Source: an uncultured Desulfatiglans sp. (GTDB lineage: Bacteria; Desulfobacterota; DSM-4660; Desulfatiglandales; Desulfatiglandaceae). From it: a stretch of 64,000 nt of DNA. Below, one piece after another: positions 45,356-52,984 of this stretch. The stretch is taken from positions 1,180,520-1,244,519 of the forward strand of contig LR026961.1 of the NCBI GenBank assembly GCA_900498135.1, given 5' to 3'. The translations under genes were made by a program, and so were the position numbers. The notes beneath the pieces were generated by a model. The model ran no database searches. It was not told the DNA's origin and saw nothing but the letters and a program-made list of their open reading frames with translations. The first letter of the stretch is position 1. Every line of letters starts with the position of its first letter.

Positions 45356-46978
45356 CTATTCCCGGCCGCCCGAATCTCCCAGGATGTCCGCGGGGGAATC
45401 CCAGTCCCGCATGGCGTGCATCCAGGGCGCGCGGTCCACGAACAGGTCATGGGCGAGGGGCACCGGCGGGTGTGAACGCCATTTCGGGTCGAACTCGTTT
45501 TTGACCTTCAGCAGGAACTCGTGATAATTGGGGCCGTATTTCGGGCCCGTCAGGTAAAGCGGCTGGTGAGGGCCCAGAAGCGAGGTGTAGAACCGGTTCT
45601 TGATGTTCATCTTGGAAGTGTCGACGTAGAACTGGTCCACCGGGTCCGTATCGTCGTCCTGGTCCCAGTAGATCAGGAACTCCGAGTAGCCCTGGTGCCC
45701 AAGCTCGAAGCTCTGGAACCAGCCCGGGTCGCCGTAGTCCGGCATCAAGGGCGGCGTGTACTTCTTCTTCAGCTCCGCGTAGCTCGGACCGTGGTCGGGC
45801 GCCTGGGTGAGGGACTCGATGACATAGTCGACCGAGACATACCCGCCGCACATGAGCCACATGCCGGCCGAGTCGGCGTTCTTGATCCACGACTCGTCCG
45901 AGGGCTTGGTCCGCCGGGCCACCCCGCCGACCTCCGTCATGATGTCCATCAGCACCCGTTCGTCGTATTCCATCTGCTCTTCGGAGGTGAAACCGATCAG
46001 GAGCACGCGCACGATGAAAAAGTTCGCGATGCTCTCCTCGTTCTCCTTGCCCCAGATGTCCCAGAACTCCTCCTTGCATTCGGCCTTGGCGATGGCCCGC
46101 CAGAAAAGCGGCACCTTCGTGACCGCCCCCGCGATCTCGGCATGCCCGATGTTTCGCATGGCCGTCACCTGGGCCTCCTTGGAGGGAACGGTGAAGTTGA
46201 TCCACTTGACGCGCTTCTCGGGAAGAGCCAGGGCGGTGTTGGGGGAGATTCCGGTCGGCTCGAGCCGCTCGGGCTGGAACGGCAGGGTCTTGATCGCCAT
46301 CCGCGTCACGATCCCGAGGCAGCCCCGCAGACCCGTGTAGCCCCTCAGAAGCCCGCGCAGGTCCGGGCCCGGACCCTCGCCCCAGAAGGGATCGTCCCCG
46401 GTGGCCAGGGAGCCCATCCGCAGGATTTCGCCGTCCGGCATCACCACCTCGGTCCCGAGGATCCGGCGGTGCGGCAGTCCGATCCGGTGGCTGAGCGGCG
46501 ACCACCCGTCCCCGATCAGGTTCGCGATGGCCGAGGCCTGCGCCCCGCCCCCACCGATCACCACGTAGGCCCCGTGGCGCATGCACTCCTCCTGGATGGG
46601 GGAATAGACCATCCCCGGGCCCACCTCGACGTAGAAATGCTTTTCGTCCAGCACGAAGTCATTCATGCGCTTGAGGTCGATCAGGAGCGCATCTTCGACA
46701 TGCGGGTGGGAGCGCGGTCCATAGAAGCCGGTGCTGTAAGGGACATAAGGGATGTCGTGGCGGTAGCAGATCCGCACGATGCGCTGCACCTCTTCGGTCG
46801 TCCGCGGCATGATGATACAACCCGGAATCTTGGTCATGACCCGCTCATAGCCAAGACCGTTTTCGTATCCGCCCGGTCCACTCCGGTAGCTTTCGCAGAT
46901 CACCGGATCGTCCGAGATATATTCAGGCCCGACGACGGCTTTTAGCGCCTGGTAGATTTCCTTCGTAATGGCTGGCAT
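45356..46978 (-). CDS. FAD-binding (PCMH/VAO-type) oxidoreductase, 540 residues
   Basis: A flavoprotein of the FAD_binding_4 superfamily. The FAD domain covers about 40-230 (CIIMPRTTEEVQRIVRICY, IPYVPYSTGFYG, VGPGMVYSPIQEECMRHGAYVV). A cap domain follows. The C-terminus lacks the usual FDPNNIMNPG of lactate/glycolate oxidases and reads FDPKWRSHPP instead. It is paralogous to the 485-residue flavoprotein encoded at 48505-49962, with a CCG iron-sulfur protein between them. The family includes D-lactate dehydrogenases, glycolate oxidase GlcD and 4-cresol/vanillyl-alcohol enzymes; the substrate here is unknown. GGAGG precedes the ATG. Confidence 0.85.
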   Translation of the reverse strand: MPAITKEIYQALKAVVGPEYISDDPVICESYRSGPGGYENGLGYERVMTKIPGCIIMPRTTEEVQRIVRICYRHDIPYVPYSTGFYGPRSHPHVEDALLIDLKRMNDFVLDEKHFYVEVGPGMVYSPIQEECMRHGAYVVIGGGGAQASAIANLIGDGWSPLSHRIGLPHRRILGTEVVMPDGEILRMGSLATGDDPFWGEGPGPDLRGLLRGYTGLRGCLGIVTRMAIKTLPFQPERLEPTGISPNTALALPEKRVKWINFTVPSKEAQVTAMRNIGHAEIAGAVTKVPLFWRAIAKAECKEEFWDIWGKENEESIANFFIVRVLLIGFTSEEQMEYDERVLMDIMTEVGGVARRTKPSDESWIKNADSAGMWLMCGGYVSVDYVIESLTQAPDHGPSYAELKKKYTPPLMPDYGDPGWFQSFELGHQGYSEFLIYWDQDDDTDPVDQFYVDTSKMNIKNRFYTSLLGPHQPLYLTGPKYGPNYHEFLLKVKNEFDPKWRSHPPVPLAHDLFVDRAPWMHAMRDWDSPADILGDSGGRE

Positions 46979-47162
46979 GATTTACCTCCTTCAGCCTGGA
47001 TGTCCATTGGTCGAAACAAGAGTATTCCTGCAAACGCTTCGCCCCGGCGTCCAACGGTTGCGGACACCCGGCGCGGCGGCGGTTCCTGAGCGTATCCTCC
47101 GATCCCCTCTGAACCGCAGCCCCTTCGGATGAAAGCCCCGCCTTCCCGGGGTGAGGCATCGA

Positions 47163-48491
47163 TTATCCCTCGATGGATGCCAAGATCACCTCCGAGATAT
47201 CCATGACCTGCACCGGCAGCCCGTCTTCTTTCACCACCCGGCTGAAGTTGTTCTTGCACCACGGGCAGGTGGAGACCAGGGTCTCGGCGCCGACGTATTT
47301 CACCTCTTCCAGCCGTTCGGCCGCCGCCCAGCGGGCGAAGTCCGGAAAGGCCTCGCCGGTTCCGCGCCCGGCGCCGCAGCAGAAGGCGTTTTCGCGCATC
47401 CGGGGCATCTCGACCAGCTGCACCCCGGGGATCGCCTGCAGGATCTCCCGCGGTTGAGCGTAGACGCCGTTCGTCCCGCGGCGGCGCTTGAGGCGCGGTT
47501 CGACGCATCCCATCCAACCGCGCTTGCCCTCGTAGGGGGTCCAGGGCTCGCTCAGCCGGCTCAGGCTGCAGGAGTCGTGATAGCTCATGCGCGTCTCGAA
47601 GGGCTTTTCCAGGGTCAAAGCCCCGTCCTTGATCTTCTCGTCCACGTACTCCACCAGATGGAGGACCTCGAAACCCAGGTCCGCGGTGGCAATCCCCAGG
47701 AGCTTCGGGTAATCCACCTTCCACATGCGATAACCCTCGGCGCAGCTCGTCAGGAGGATCTTGGCCCCGGTCCTGCGGACCGCCTCCACGTTGCGCTCCG
47801 CAAGCGCCTTCGCTTCATCGTAGAGCCCGACCGAAAAGAGTGTGTTGCCGCAGCACCACTCGTCCGGCAGCAGCATGAAGTCCGTCCCCGCCGCCTTCAG
47901 GATCCGCGCCGTCGCCCGGGCGATCTCCTTGTTGGTGTACGAGGCGCTGCACCCGACGAAGTAGAGCACATCCGCCTTTTCGGCCGGAGTCACCCCGGAG
48001 GCCGCCACCCAGTCCCGGCGCTGTGCGTGCGCCGCGTTGAAGAAGTTGTGGCTCTCGGCGATGTTGGCGGCGATCTTCTTGTGGGCCGGCATCGGCCCCA
48101 CCCCGTCTTTGACCGCCTTCACCCGCAGGGCCTCCAGGCTCAGCTCGATCTCGAGGTCGAGGTTGCGCTTGCAGCCTACATCGCAGGCCCCGCAAAGCGT
48201 GCACGCATACATGATCTCGAGCGCCTTCTCGTTCCAGTCGAGCACGCCTTCGGCCATGGCGTGGCCGATGCGCATCTTGCCGTAGGCGCCGTAGGCATCG
48301 AACTCGAATTTCGTCGCGCTCGGGCAGCGCGTCATGAACCGCGCACCCGGCATATAGGTATGGTCCACCCACGTGCATCCCTTGCACTTGATGCAGCGGC
48401 TCATATCGTAGACGAAGTTCTGGATATCGGTGACGTCCAGACCGAACTCCGCCCTCGGCTTGTAGTATCTGACAGCTGATTCCTTGCTCAT
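47163..48491 (-). CDS. (Fe-S)-binding protein with two CCG domains (GlcF/HdrD-like)
   Basis: A 442-residue electron-transfer protein. Two [4Fe-4S] ferredoxin sites lie near the N-terminus: CIKCKGC (33-39) with Cys56, and CTLCGACDVGC (97-107). Two CCG-type cysteine-rich domains follow, with EWCCGN and later AFCCGAGRG plus STCPWCKNN. This is the GlcF/LutA/HdrD architecture that takes electrons from a flavoprotein partner to a quinone, heterodisulfide or other acceptor. It sits between the two flavoprotein genes, with short spacing to the upstream one, so the three may form one complex. Confidence 0.9.
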   Translation of the reverse strand: MSKESAVRYYKPRAEFGLDVTDIQNFVYDMSRCIKCKGCTWVDHTYMPGARFMTRCPSATKFEFDAYGAYGKMRIGHAMAEGVLDWNEKALEIMYACTLCGACDVGCKRNLDLEIELSLEALRVKAVKDGVGPMPAHKKIAANIAESHNFFNAAHAQRRDWVAASGVTPAEKADVLYFVGCSASYTNKEIARATARILKAAGTDFMLLPDEWCCGNTLFSVGLYDEAKALAERNVEAVRRTGAKILLTSCAEGYRMWKVDYPKLLGIATADLGFEVLHLVEYVDEKIKDGALTLEKPFETRMSYHDSCSLSRLSEPWTPYEGKRGWMGCVEPRLKRRRGTNGVYAQPREILQAIPGVQLVEMPRMRENAFCCGAGRGTGEAFPDFARWAAAERLEEVKYVGAETLVSTCPWCKNNFSRVVKEDGLPVQVMDISEVILASIEG

Positions 48492-48504
48492 TGTCCCCTC
48501 CTCC

Positions 48505-49962
48505 TTAGAAGCACAGGTTCCCGGGATTCATGATGTTGTTCGGGTCGAACACCTTCTTCAGCCGCTTGAGGTTCGCGGCATAGGAGGCGGCCCGCTCGTA
48601 GACGATCGGCGCGAGTTCGCCATACGGTCTCGTGAAGACAGCGCCTTCCTTCAGGAAGGTCTCGGCCGCCTCGAGATAAAGGCCTCGCACCGCCGCCTTG
48701 GCCGAGTCGTCCGACGGATCGTAGAAGAAGGTGAACTCCGGCCGGCAAGCCCGGTTGTGCTCGATCGGCTGGATGTACATCCCGATCTCCTGCGCGGGAT
48801 AGCCGTGCCGGGTCGCGATCTCCCGGATCCGGTCCACAAACTGGTTCGCCTGGAGCGGGCGCGTGTGGAAGAACAGGCTCTGCGAGGCCCCCTTGACCCG
48901 GTTGCGCCAGTGCGGCACATCCGCCGGCCAGGGGTTTCTCAGGATCGACAGGACCCGGTGGCGCAGGCCCGGGAACCCGGGAAGGTTTTCGCCGAGATGC
49001 ATTTCTGTGAACTCGTTCTTGATCACTTCAGCCAGGAAGTTCATCTCATAGGCGATTTTTTCCTCCGGCCGGCGCAGGAGTCCACTCACGACCAGGATCA
49101 GGGTCCAGGGAGGCAGCGTCGCCTTCATGCGCTCGTAGTCCGACGGCCCGTTCTCCGCCAGGATCGCCGCCAGATCGACCTGGTTCAGCAGCAGCACCTC
49201 CTGACCGATGCGCCTCGGCAGGATGCGGTGCAGGAACTCCATGGCGTAGTTCAGGTCTTTGACGGGGGCGAACAGCACCTTGTCTTTGCGGGGGATCGAT
49301 TCCATCTTGAGGTTCGTCCAGGTCACGACCCCCATCGTCCCCTGCGCGCACTGAAAAAAGCGGTAAAAATCGAGGCCCGGGCCGGAGGGGTTCGCCCCCT
49401 TCGACGGGCTGTCCGGGTAGCCGTTCACGCTCGCCGAGCCCATGCGGAAGATCTCGCCCGTAGGCCAGACGACCTCCATCGCCTCGAGCGGCTCGCCGTA
49501 GTCATAGACCTGATTCGTGGGCTCTTCGCGCTCCATGAAATCGGTCAAGACTGAGCGCTCCGCCGGCGGGGTCAGGGGCATGATCACCCGGTAGCCCGCC
49601 GCCTTGAGTTCCCGCGTCAGCTTGTCCCAGCTCACGCCGGCCTCGAAACGCACCCGCCGGTTCTCCGGATCGATCTCCAGGATGCCGTCCATCCGGCTCA
49701 GGTCCATCAGCACGCCGCCTTCCTTCGGGATCGTCGCACCGAAGAAATGCACTTTCGAACTGCAGGGCACCACAGGCGTCATCGTGTCGTTGCAGACCTT
49801 GATAACCTCCGATACCTCGCTCGAATTTTTTGGTTTCACCACACAGCTCGGTGCAGCCGCCCGCGTGTAGCTGTAATCGCTGGCGTATTCCTGCAGCCTC
49901 GCCGGGTCATCCAAGAAATTTTCCGCTCCGACCACTTCGGACAATCTTTCTTTTACGTCCAC
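48505..49962 (-). CDS. FAD-binding oxidoreductase (GlcD-like), 485 residues
   Basis: A flavoprotein of the FAD_binding_4/FAD-oxidase C family. CVVKPKNSSEVSEVIKVCN and VPCSSKVHFFGATIP mark the FAD domain, and it ends KKVFDPNNIMNPGNLCF, the classic C-terminal motif that its 540-residue paralogue has lost. The GTG at 49962 is preceded by AGGGAGGGAG. It is the first gene of module A, transcribed from the promoter/operator at 50105-50133. Function probably depends on the downstream CCG protein as electron acceptor. Confidence 0.88.
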   Translation of the reverse strand: MDVKERLSEVVGAENFLDDPARLQEYASDYSYTRAAAPSCVVKPKNSSEVSEVIKVCNDTMTPVVPCSSKVHFFGATIPKEGGVLMDLSRMDGILEIDPENRRVRFEAGVSWDKLTRELKAAGYRVIMPLTPPAERSVLTDFMEREEPTNQVYDYGEPLEAMEVVWPTGEIFRMGSASVNGYPDSPSKGANPSGPGLDFYRFFQCAQGTMGVVTWTNLKMESIPRKDKVLFAPVKDLNYAMEFLHRILPRRIGQEVLLLNQVDLAAILAENGPSDYERMKATLPPWTLILVVSGLLRRPEEKIAYEMNFLAEVIKNEFTEMHLGENLPGFPGLRHRVLSILRNPWPADVPHWRNRVKGASQSLFFHTRPLQANQFVDRIREIATRHGYPAQEIGMYIQPIEHNRACRPEFTFFYDPSDDSAKAAVRGLYLEAAETFLKEGAVFTRPYGELAPIVYERAASYAANLKRLKKVFDPNNIMNPGNLCF

Positions 49963-50104
49963 GGCTCCCTCCCTATTCTGGTGATCAGCTCATTTCCATT
50001 TCATCCTGTGCCGCAGGGCCTCCTTCATACCGTTTCGATCGAGGAGAACACCATCCGGTACGAAATCCACAAAATCAAAACACGAATTATTTGCGTTTTA
50101 ATTG

Positions 50105-50133
50105 TTAATAGTTTAACTATTAATCCGTGTCAA
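50105..50133 (-). promoter_or_regulatory. Module A promoter with a 19-bp MarR-type operator
   Basis: Minus strand: -35 TTGACA (50133-50128), exact 17-nt spacer, -10 TATTAA (50110-50105). The perfect palindrome TTAATAGTT-T-AACTATTAA (50105-50123, plus strand) covers the -10 and most of the spacer, so a bound dimer would block RNA polymerase. MarR proteins commonly bind AT-rich palindromes of this size. The divergent marR gene carries a similar sequence in its own promoter. Confidence 0.75.
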
Positions 50134-50636
50134 GAGTTTTCCGGGGTCTCATCTTTATTTTTTCGGAGGCGATTTTCTTCCGCGGCCCGGCCATCAAACC
50201 GGAAATGAGGATTTTTGGCCAATATCAAGGAAATCAAGCGTTTGCGCGGAGGCGACCTGCAGGTCGCCGCACAAGCAAACGTGCAGATTGACGCCGAGAT
50301 TGGCCAAAAAGACCATTTCCGGATGGATCTAGATAAACCATTTTAAATCCATAAGTTCACCAGAACTGCAGACCCTCTGCCCGGGAAACGAACAGATGGA
50401 AACCGTCATGAGGCGGGTCGGGATCGACCCCGCAGGGCGGGCATGAAACCGGGGAGTCAAGGCTGTGGGCGGCAAAAGACCTTTACGAACAGTCCAGAGG
50501 GCGGGTCGAAAATGATCGAACTCTCAAACAGCGTGTACGGGACGCAAAACGTACCGAGGCCATTGGAAGGAGCCGGCTGTTTCTGCGAAGAGCACCCTTA
50601 CACCGTGGGATGAGGCAAAAAAAACACATTTCATTG
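50134..50636. other. marR / module A intergenic region outside the mapped sites
   Basis: About 500 bp with no gene. It contains repeat copy R2 (listed separately) and GC-rich remnants around 50400-50460 (CCCCGCAGGGCGGGC) that vaguely recall the second repeat family. Nothing else was recognised. Confidence 0.4.
50215..50307 (-). repeat. 93-bp palindromic repeat, copy R2
   Basis: The reverse complement of 1-93 with a single substitution. The ends are TTGGCCAAT and ATTGGCCAA and the centre is GCGACCTGCAGGTCGC. It lies in the 740-bp gap between the divergent module A promoter and marR. Confidence 0.9.
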
Positions 50637-50666
50637 TTGACAATTTATCTATTTACAGCTTAACAA
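50637..50666 (+). promoter_or_regulatory. marR promoter with degenerate operator
   Basis: -35 TTGACA (50637-50642), about 17-18 nt, -10 near TTAACA/TAACAA (50660-50666). The stretch 50637-50655 matches the 19-bp module A operator at 14 of 19 positions, sharing TTTA and CTATT, and three more matching bases lie just upstream. In addition CATTGTT (50632-50638) and AACAATG (50662-50668) form an inverted repeat around the promoter. Autoregulation by MarR is the simplest reading. Confidence 0.6.
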
Positions 50667-50699
50667 TGCTGTCAAGATTAAAAGGAAGGCGTAATAGAC

Positions 50700-51158
50700 A
50701 TGGTAGACAACGATTACCAGAACGACATGAGCATCGACGAAAAGGTGATGATGGCGATCGTCCGGCTAGCCGAGCGCTTCAAGAAGGAGGCCTCCGCCCT
50801 TTTCAAGCACCACGGGCTCACCTTTCCTCAATACAATGTGCTACGGGTTCTGGATGCCTCGCGGAACGGACAAAACACGATGCGGGACGTCAACCGCATC
50901 ATGCTCGTCTCGGGGGCCAACATGACCGGCATCGCCAAGCGCCTCGAGAAAGCGGGATTCATCACCCGACAAAACGACCCGGACGACGATCGTCTCAAAC
51001 GCCTCCAGATCACCCCCAAAGGCCGCCAAGTATTGCAGGATATCGCAGCCGACAAGGAGCGGAACGTGAAACGGTACCTCGCATCCTATTCGGAAGAAGA
51101 AAAACAACTTCTGCTCAAGACGCTCTCCAGCATCCTGACGCACAAGAAGAAACGCTGA
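50700..51158 (+). CDS. MarR-family transcriptional regulator
   Basis: A 152-residue winged-helix protein. KKEASALFKHHGLTFPQYNVLRVL leads into the recognition region MLVSGANMTGIAKRLEKAGFI, and the wing DPDDDRLKRLQITPKG has the conserved DxRxxxxxLT-like pattern. MarR proteins release DNA on binding small aromatic compounds or CoA thioesters. AAGGAAGG lies 10 nt before the ATG. It is divergent from module A and convergent with hyuBA. A role like that of regulators in anaerobic aromatic or indoleacetate catabolism is inferred from context. Confidence 0.92.
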   Translation: MVDNDYQNDMSIDEKVMMAIVRLAERFKKEASALFKHHGLTFPQYNVLRVLDASRNGQNTMRDVNRIMLVSGANMTGIAKRLEKAGFITRQNDPDDDRLKRLQITPKGRQVLQDIAADKERNVKRYLASYSEEEKQLLLKTLSSILTHKKKR

Positions 51159-51192
51159 CGCAAGGCCCCCAAGGCACCCGGCGGCGGCCGAC

Positions 51193-51222
51193 GCGAAGGG
51201 CGGAAGATTCCCGTCCTTTCGC
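51193..51222. terminator. Stem-loop between convergent marR and hyuB
   Basis: GCGAAGGGCGG pairs with CCGTCCTTTCGC (one bulged T, one G-T pair) around a 7-nt loop, in the 84-bp gap between the two stops. No long U-run on either side, so bidirectional termination is plausible but not certain. Confidence 0.45.
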
Positions 51223-51242
51223 AGCAAGCGCCGACTCCCGCC

Positions 51243-52982
51243 TTACCGATCGACCTTCCCTGCACCCGCCAGGCGTGCTCGCAGCGCCTCGGTGGCCGCG
51301 AGGTCCAGCGCGAGTGTCTGAAGGTCTATCACCACGCCGTACTTTTCCCGCGCCGCTCCGATCGTGACATAGCCGTTCTGGACATCCGCCAGGACCCGCT
51401 CTGGCTCGCGCTCATGAGGCGGACCGTATCCGCCGCCGCCGGCCGCATCCATGGTCACGACATCCCCGGGTTTGAGCTGCGTCAGCCCATACGGATTGCC
51501 TTGCTCCTCATTGACCAGAAAACGGGCCTTCCCGCCCGGAAGACCGCCGAAGAGCCCCTCGGGCGGATAGCGATAGCGGCCCGATTGGATGCCGAGTTTG
51601 ACCGGCGGAAGGGGCGCATAGGCATCGTCCGGAACCCGGAAGACCACGCGCCGTCCGAGGCCCCCCTTCGCACGTCCGGGCCCCCCTGAATCGGGCAGCA
51701 GCTCCCTTCGCTCCACGATGAGCGGCGTGTCGCTCTCGAAGATTTCCACCGGCGTATTGGCGCCGTTGGCCGGAAAGATGTAGACGTAGTTGCCGTCCTC
51801 CGATGCGCTCGCCCCCATGCCACCCCCGCGGATGATGACCGAGTGCCAGGGGTGACCGTCCTTCCGGCGGCCGTAAAAGACGTTCATGGTGGCCGGGGTG
51901 CCGCCGCTCCCGGCAATGACGCGCGCCGGCACCGCCTCCGCCAGAGCACGGTAGATGATCTCCGTCACAAAGTGGCCGATCTGCATCCGGGCCGCCACCG
52001 CCGCCGGAAACCGGCAGTTCACGACGCTCCCCTCGGGCGCCGTCAGGTGAATCGGGGCTGCGCATCCGTCGTTGTTGGGGATGTCCGGATCGAAGATGCT
52101 CTTGACGGCCATGAAGACATAGGCGTACGTAAAGTTGTAGACGACGTTCCCGCCCCAGTCCACCTGGGGCGAAGACCCTTCGAGATCCACGTGGATGTCG
52201 CTTCCCCGCACCTCCACCGCGGCCTTGATGACCACGTCCCCCTTTCCTTCCATCTGCTCCACGATCCCCTCGGCTCGATAGACCCCATCCGGGACCTTGG
52301 CGATCGCCGCCCGTATGGACTTTTCCGTACGGCCGATGATCTCGTCGGCCAGGTCGTCCAGGTTGTCCATCTCGTATTCAGCCAGCATCTGGCATATCTT
52401 CCGGGAGCAGACGTGGTTGGCGGCGATCTGCGAGCGGATGTCCCCGATGACCTCGTCGGGGGTGCGGACATTCCAGCGGATCATCTCGAGGACCGCCTCG
52501 TTGACCACCCCGCCGTCGTAAAGCTTCACCAGCGGAATGAACAAGCCGTCCTCGAAGACATCGTGGTTGTCGGAAGAAACCCGGCCGCCGATATCTGAAT
52601 GGTGGAAGACGCAGGCGGTGAAGGCCGCCAGTCGCCCCTCGTAAAAGATCGGACTCATCACACAGACGTCGTTCAAGTGCCCGGCCAGCGCCCAGGGGTC
52701 GTTGGTGATGTAGACGTCGCCGTCCCTGTGGCTCGCGAGCGGAATGCGCTCGACCAGTCGCTTGATGCCGAGGGCCATTGCGCCGGACTGCCCGGGCGTG
52801 GCGAAGGTTCCCTGGGCCAGTTCACGCCCGCGGCTGTCGGTGAACATGCAGGTGTAGTCATGCGCATCCCGCAGGAGGCTCGAGAAGGCCGTGCGCGAAA
52901 CGGAGCTGTCGGCCTCGTCCACGATCGAGATCAAGCGCCGCCAAAGGATTTCCAGCGTGACGGGATCAAAGGTCCGGCCCAT
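51243..52982 (-). CDS. hyuB: Hydantoinase B/oxoprolinase-family subunit HyuB
   Basis: A 579-residue HyuB subunit. FDPVTLEILWRRLISIVDEA at the start, DYTCMFTDSRGRELAQG, YITNDPWALAGHLNDV and PDSGGPGRAKGGLGRRVVF are family blocks. With HyuA it forms an ATP-dependent amidohydrolase of cyclic amides (N-methylhydantoin, 5-oxoproline, oxo-indole lactams) or a related acetone/acetophenone-carboxylase-like ligase. Its start lies 2 nt after the hyuA stop, with GGAGGAGG inside the hyuA end, so translation is coupled. Confidence 0.9.
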   Translation of the reverse strand: MGRTFDPVTLEILWRRLISIVDEADSSVSRTAFSSLLRDAHDYTCMFTDSRGRELAQGTFATPGQSGAMALGIKRLVERIPLASHRDGDVYITNDPWALAGHLNDVCVMSPIFYEGRLAAFTACVFHHSDIGGRVSSDNHDVFEDGLFIPLVKLYDGGVVNEAVLEMIRWNVRTPDEVIGDIRSQIAANHVCSRKICQMLAEYEMDNLDDLADEIIGRTEKSIRAAIAKVPDGVYRAEGIVEQMEGKGDVVIKAAVEVRGSDIHVDLEGSSPQVDWGGNVVYNFTYAYVFMAVKSIFDPDIPNNDGCAAPIHLTAPEGSVVNCRFPAAVAARMQIGHFVTEIIYRALAEAVPARVIAGSGGTPATMNVFYGRRKDGHPWHSVIIRGGGMGASASEDGNYVYIFPANGANTPVEIFESDTPLIVERRELLPDSGGPGRAKGGLGRRVVFRVPDDAYAPLPPVKLGIQSGRYRYPPEGLFGGLPGGKARFLVNEEQGNPYGLTQLKPGDVVTMDAAGGGGYGPPHEREPERVLADVQNGYVTIGAAREKYGVVIDLQTLALDLAATEALRARLAGAGKVDR

Positions 52983-52984
52983 GA

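Noticed and set aside
1-50307. R1 and R2 as terminal inverted repeats of a 50-kb composite element
   Set aside because: The interval is full of housekeeping genes (rho, prfA, serA, tRNA), has no transposase or integrase, and R3 shows the repeat is dispersed.
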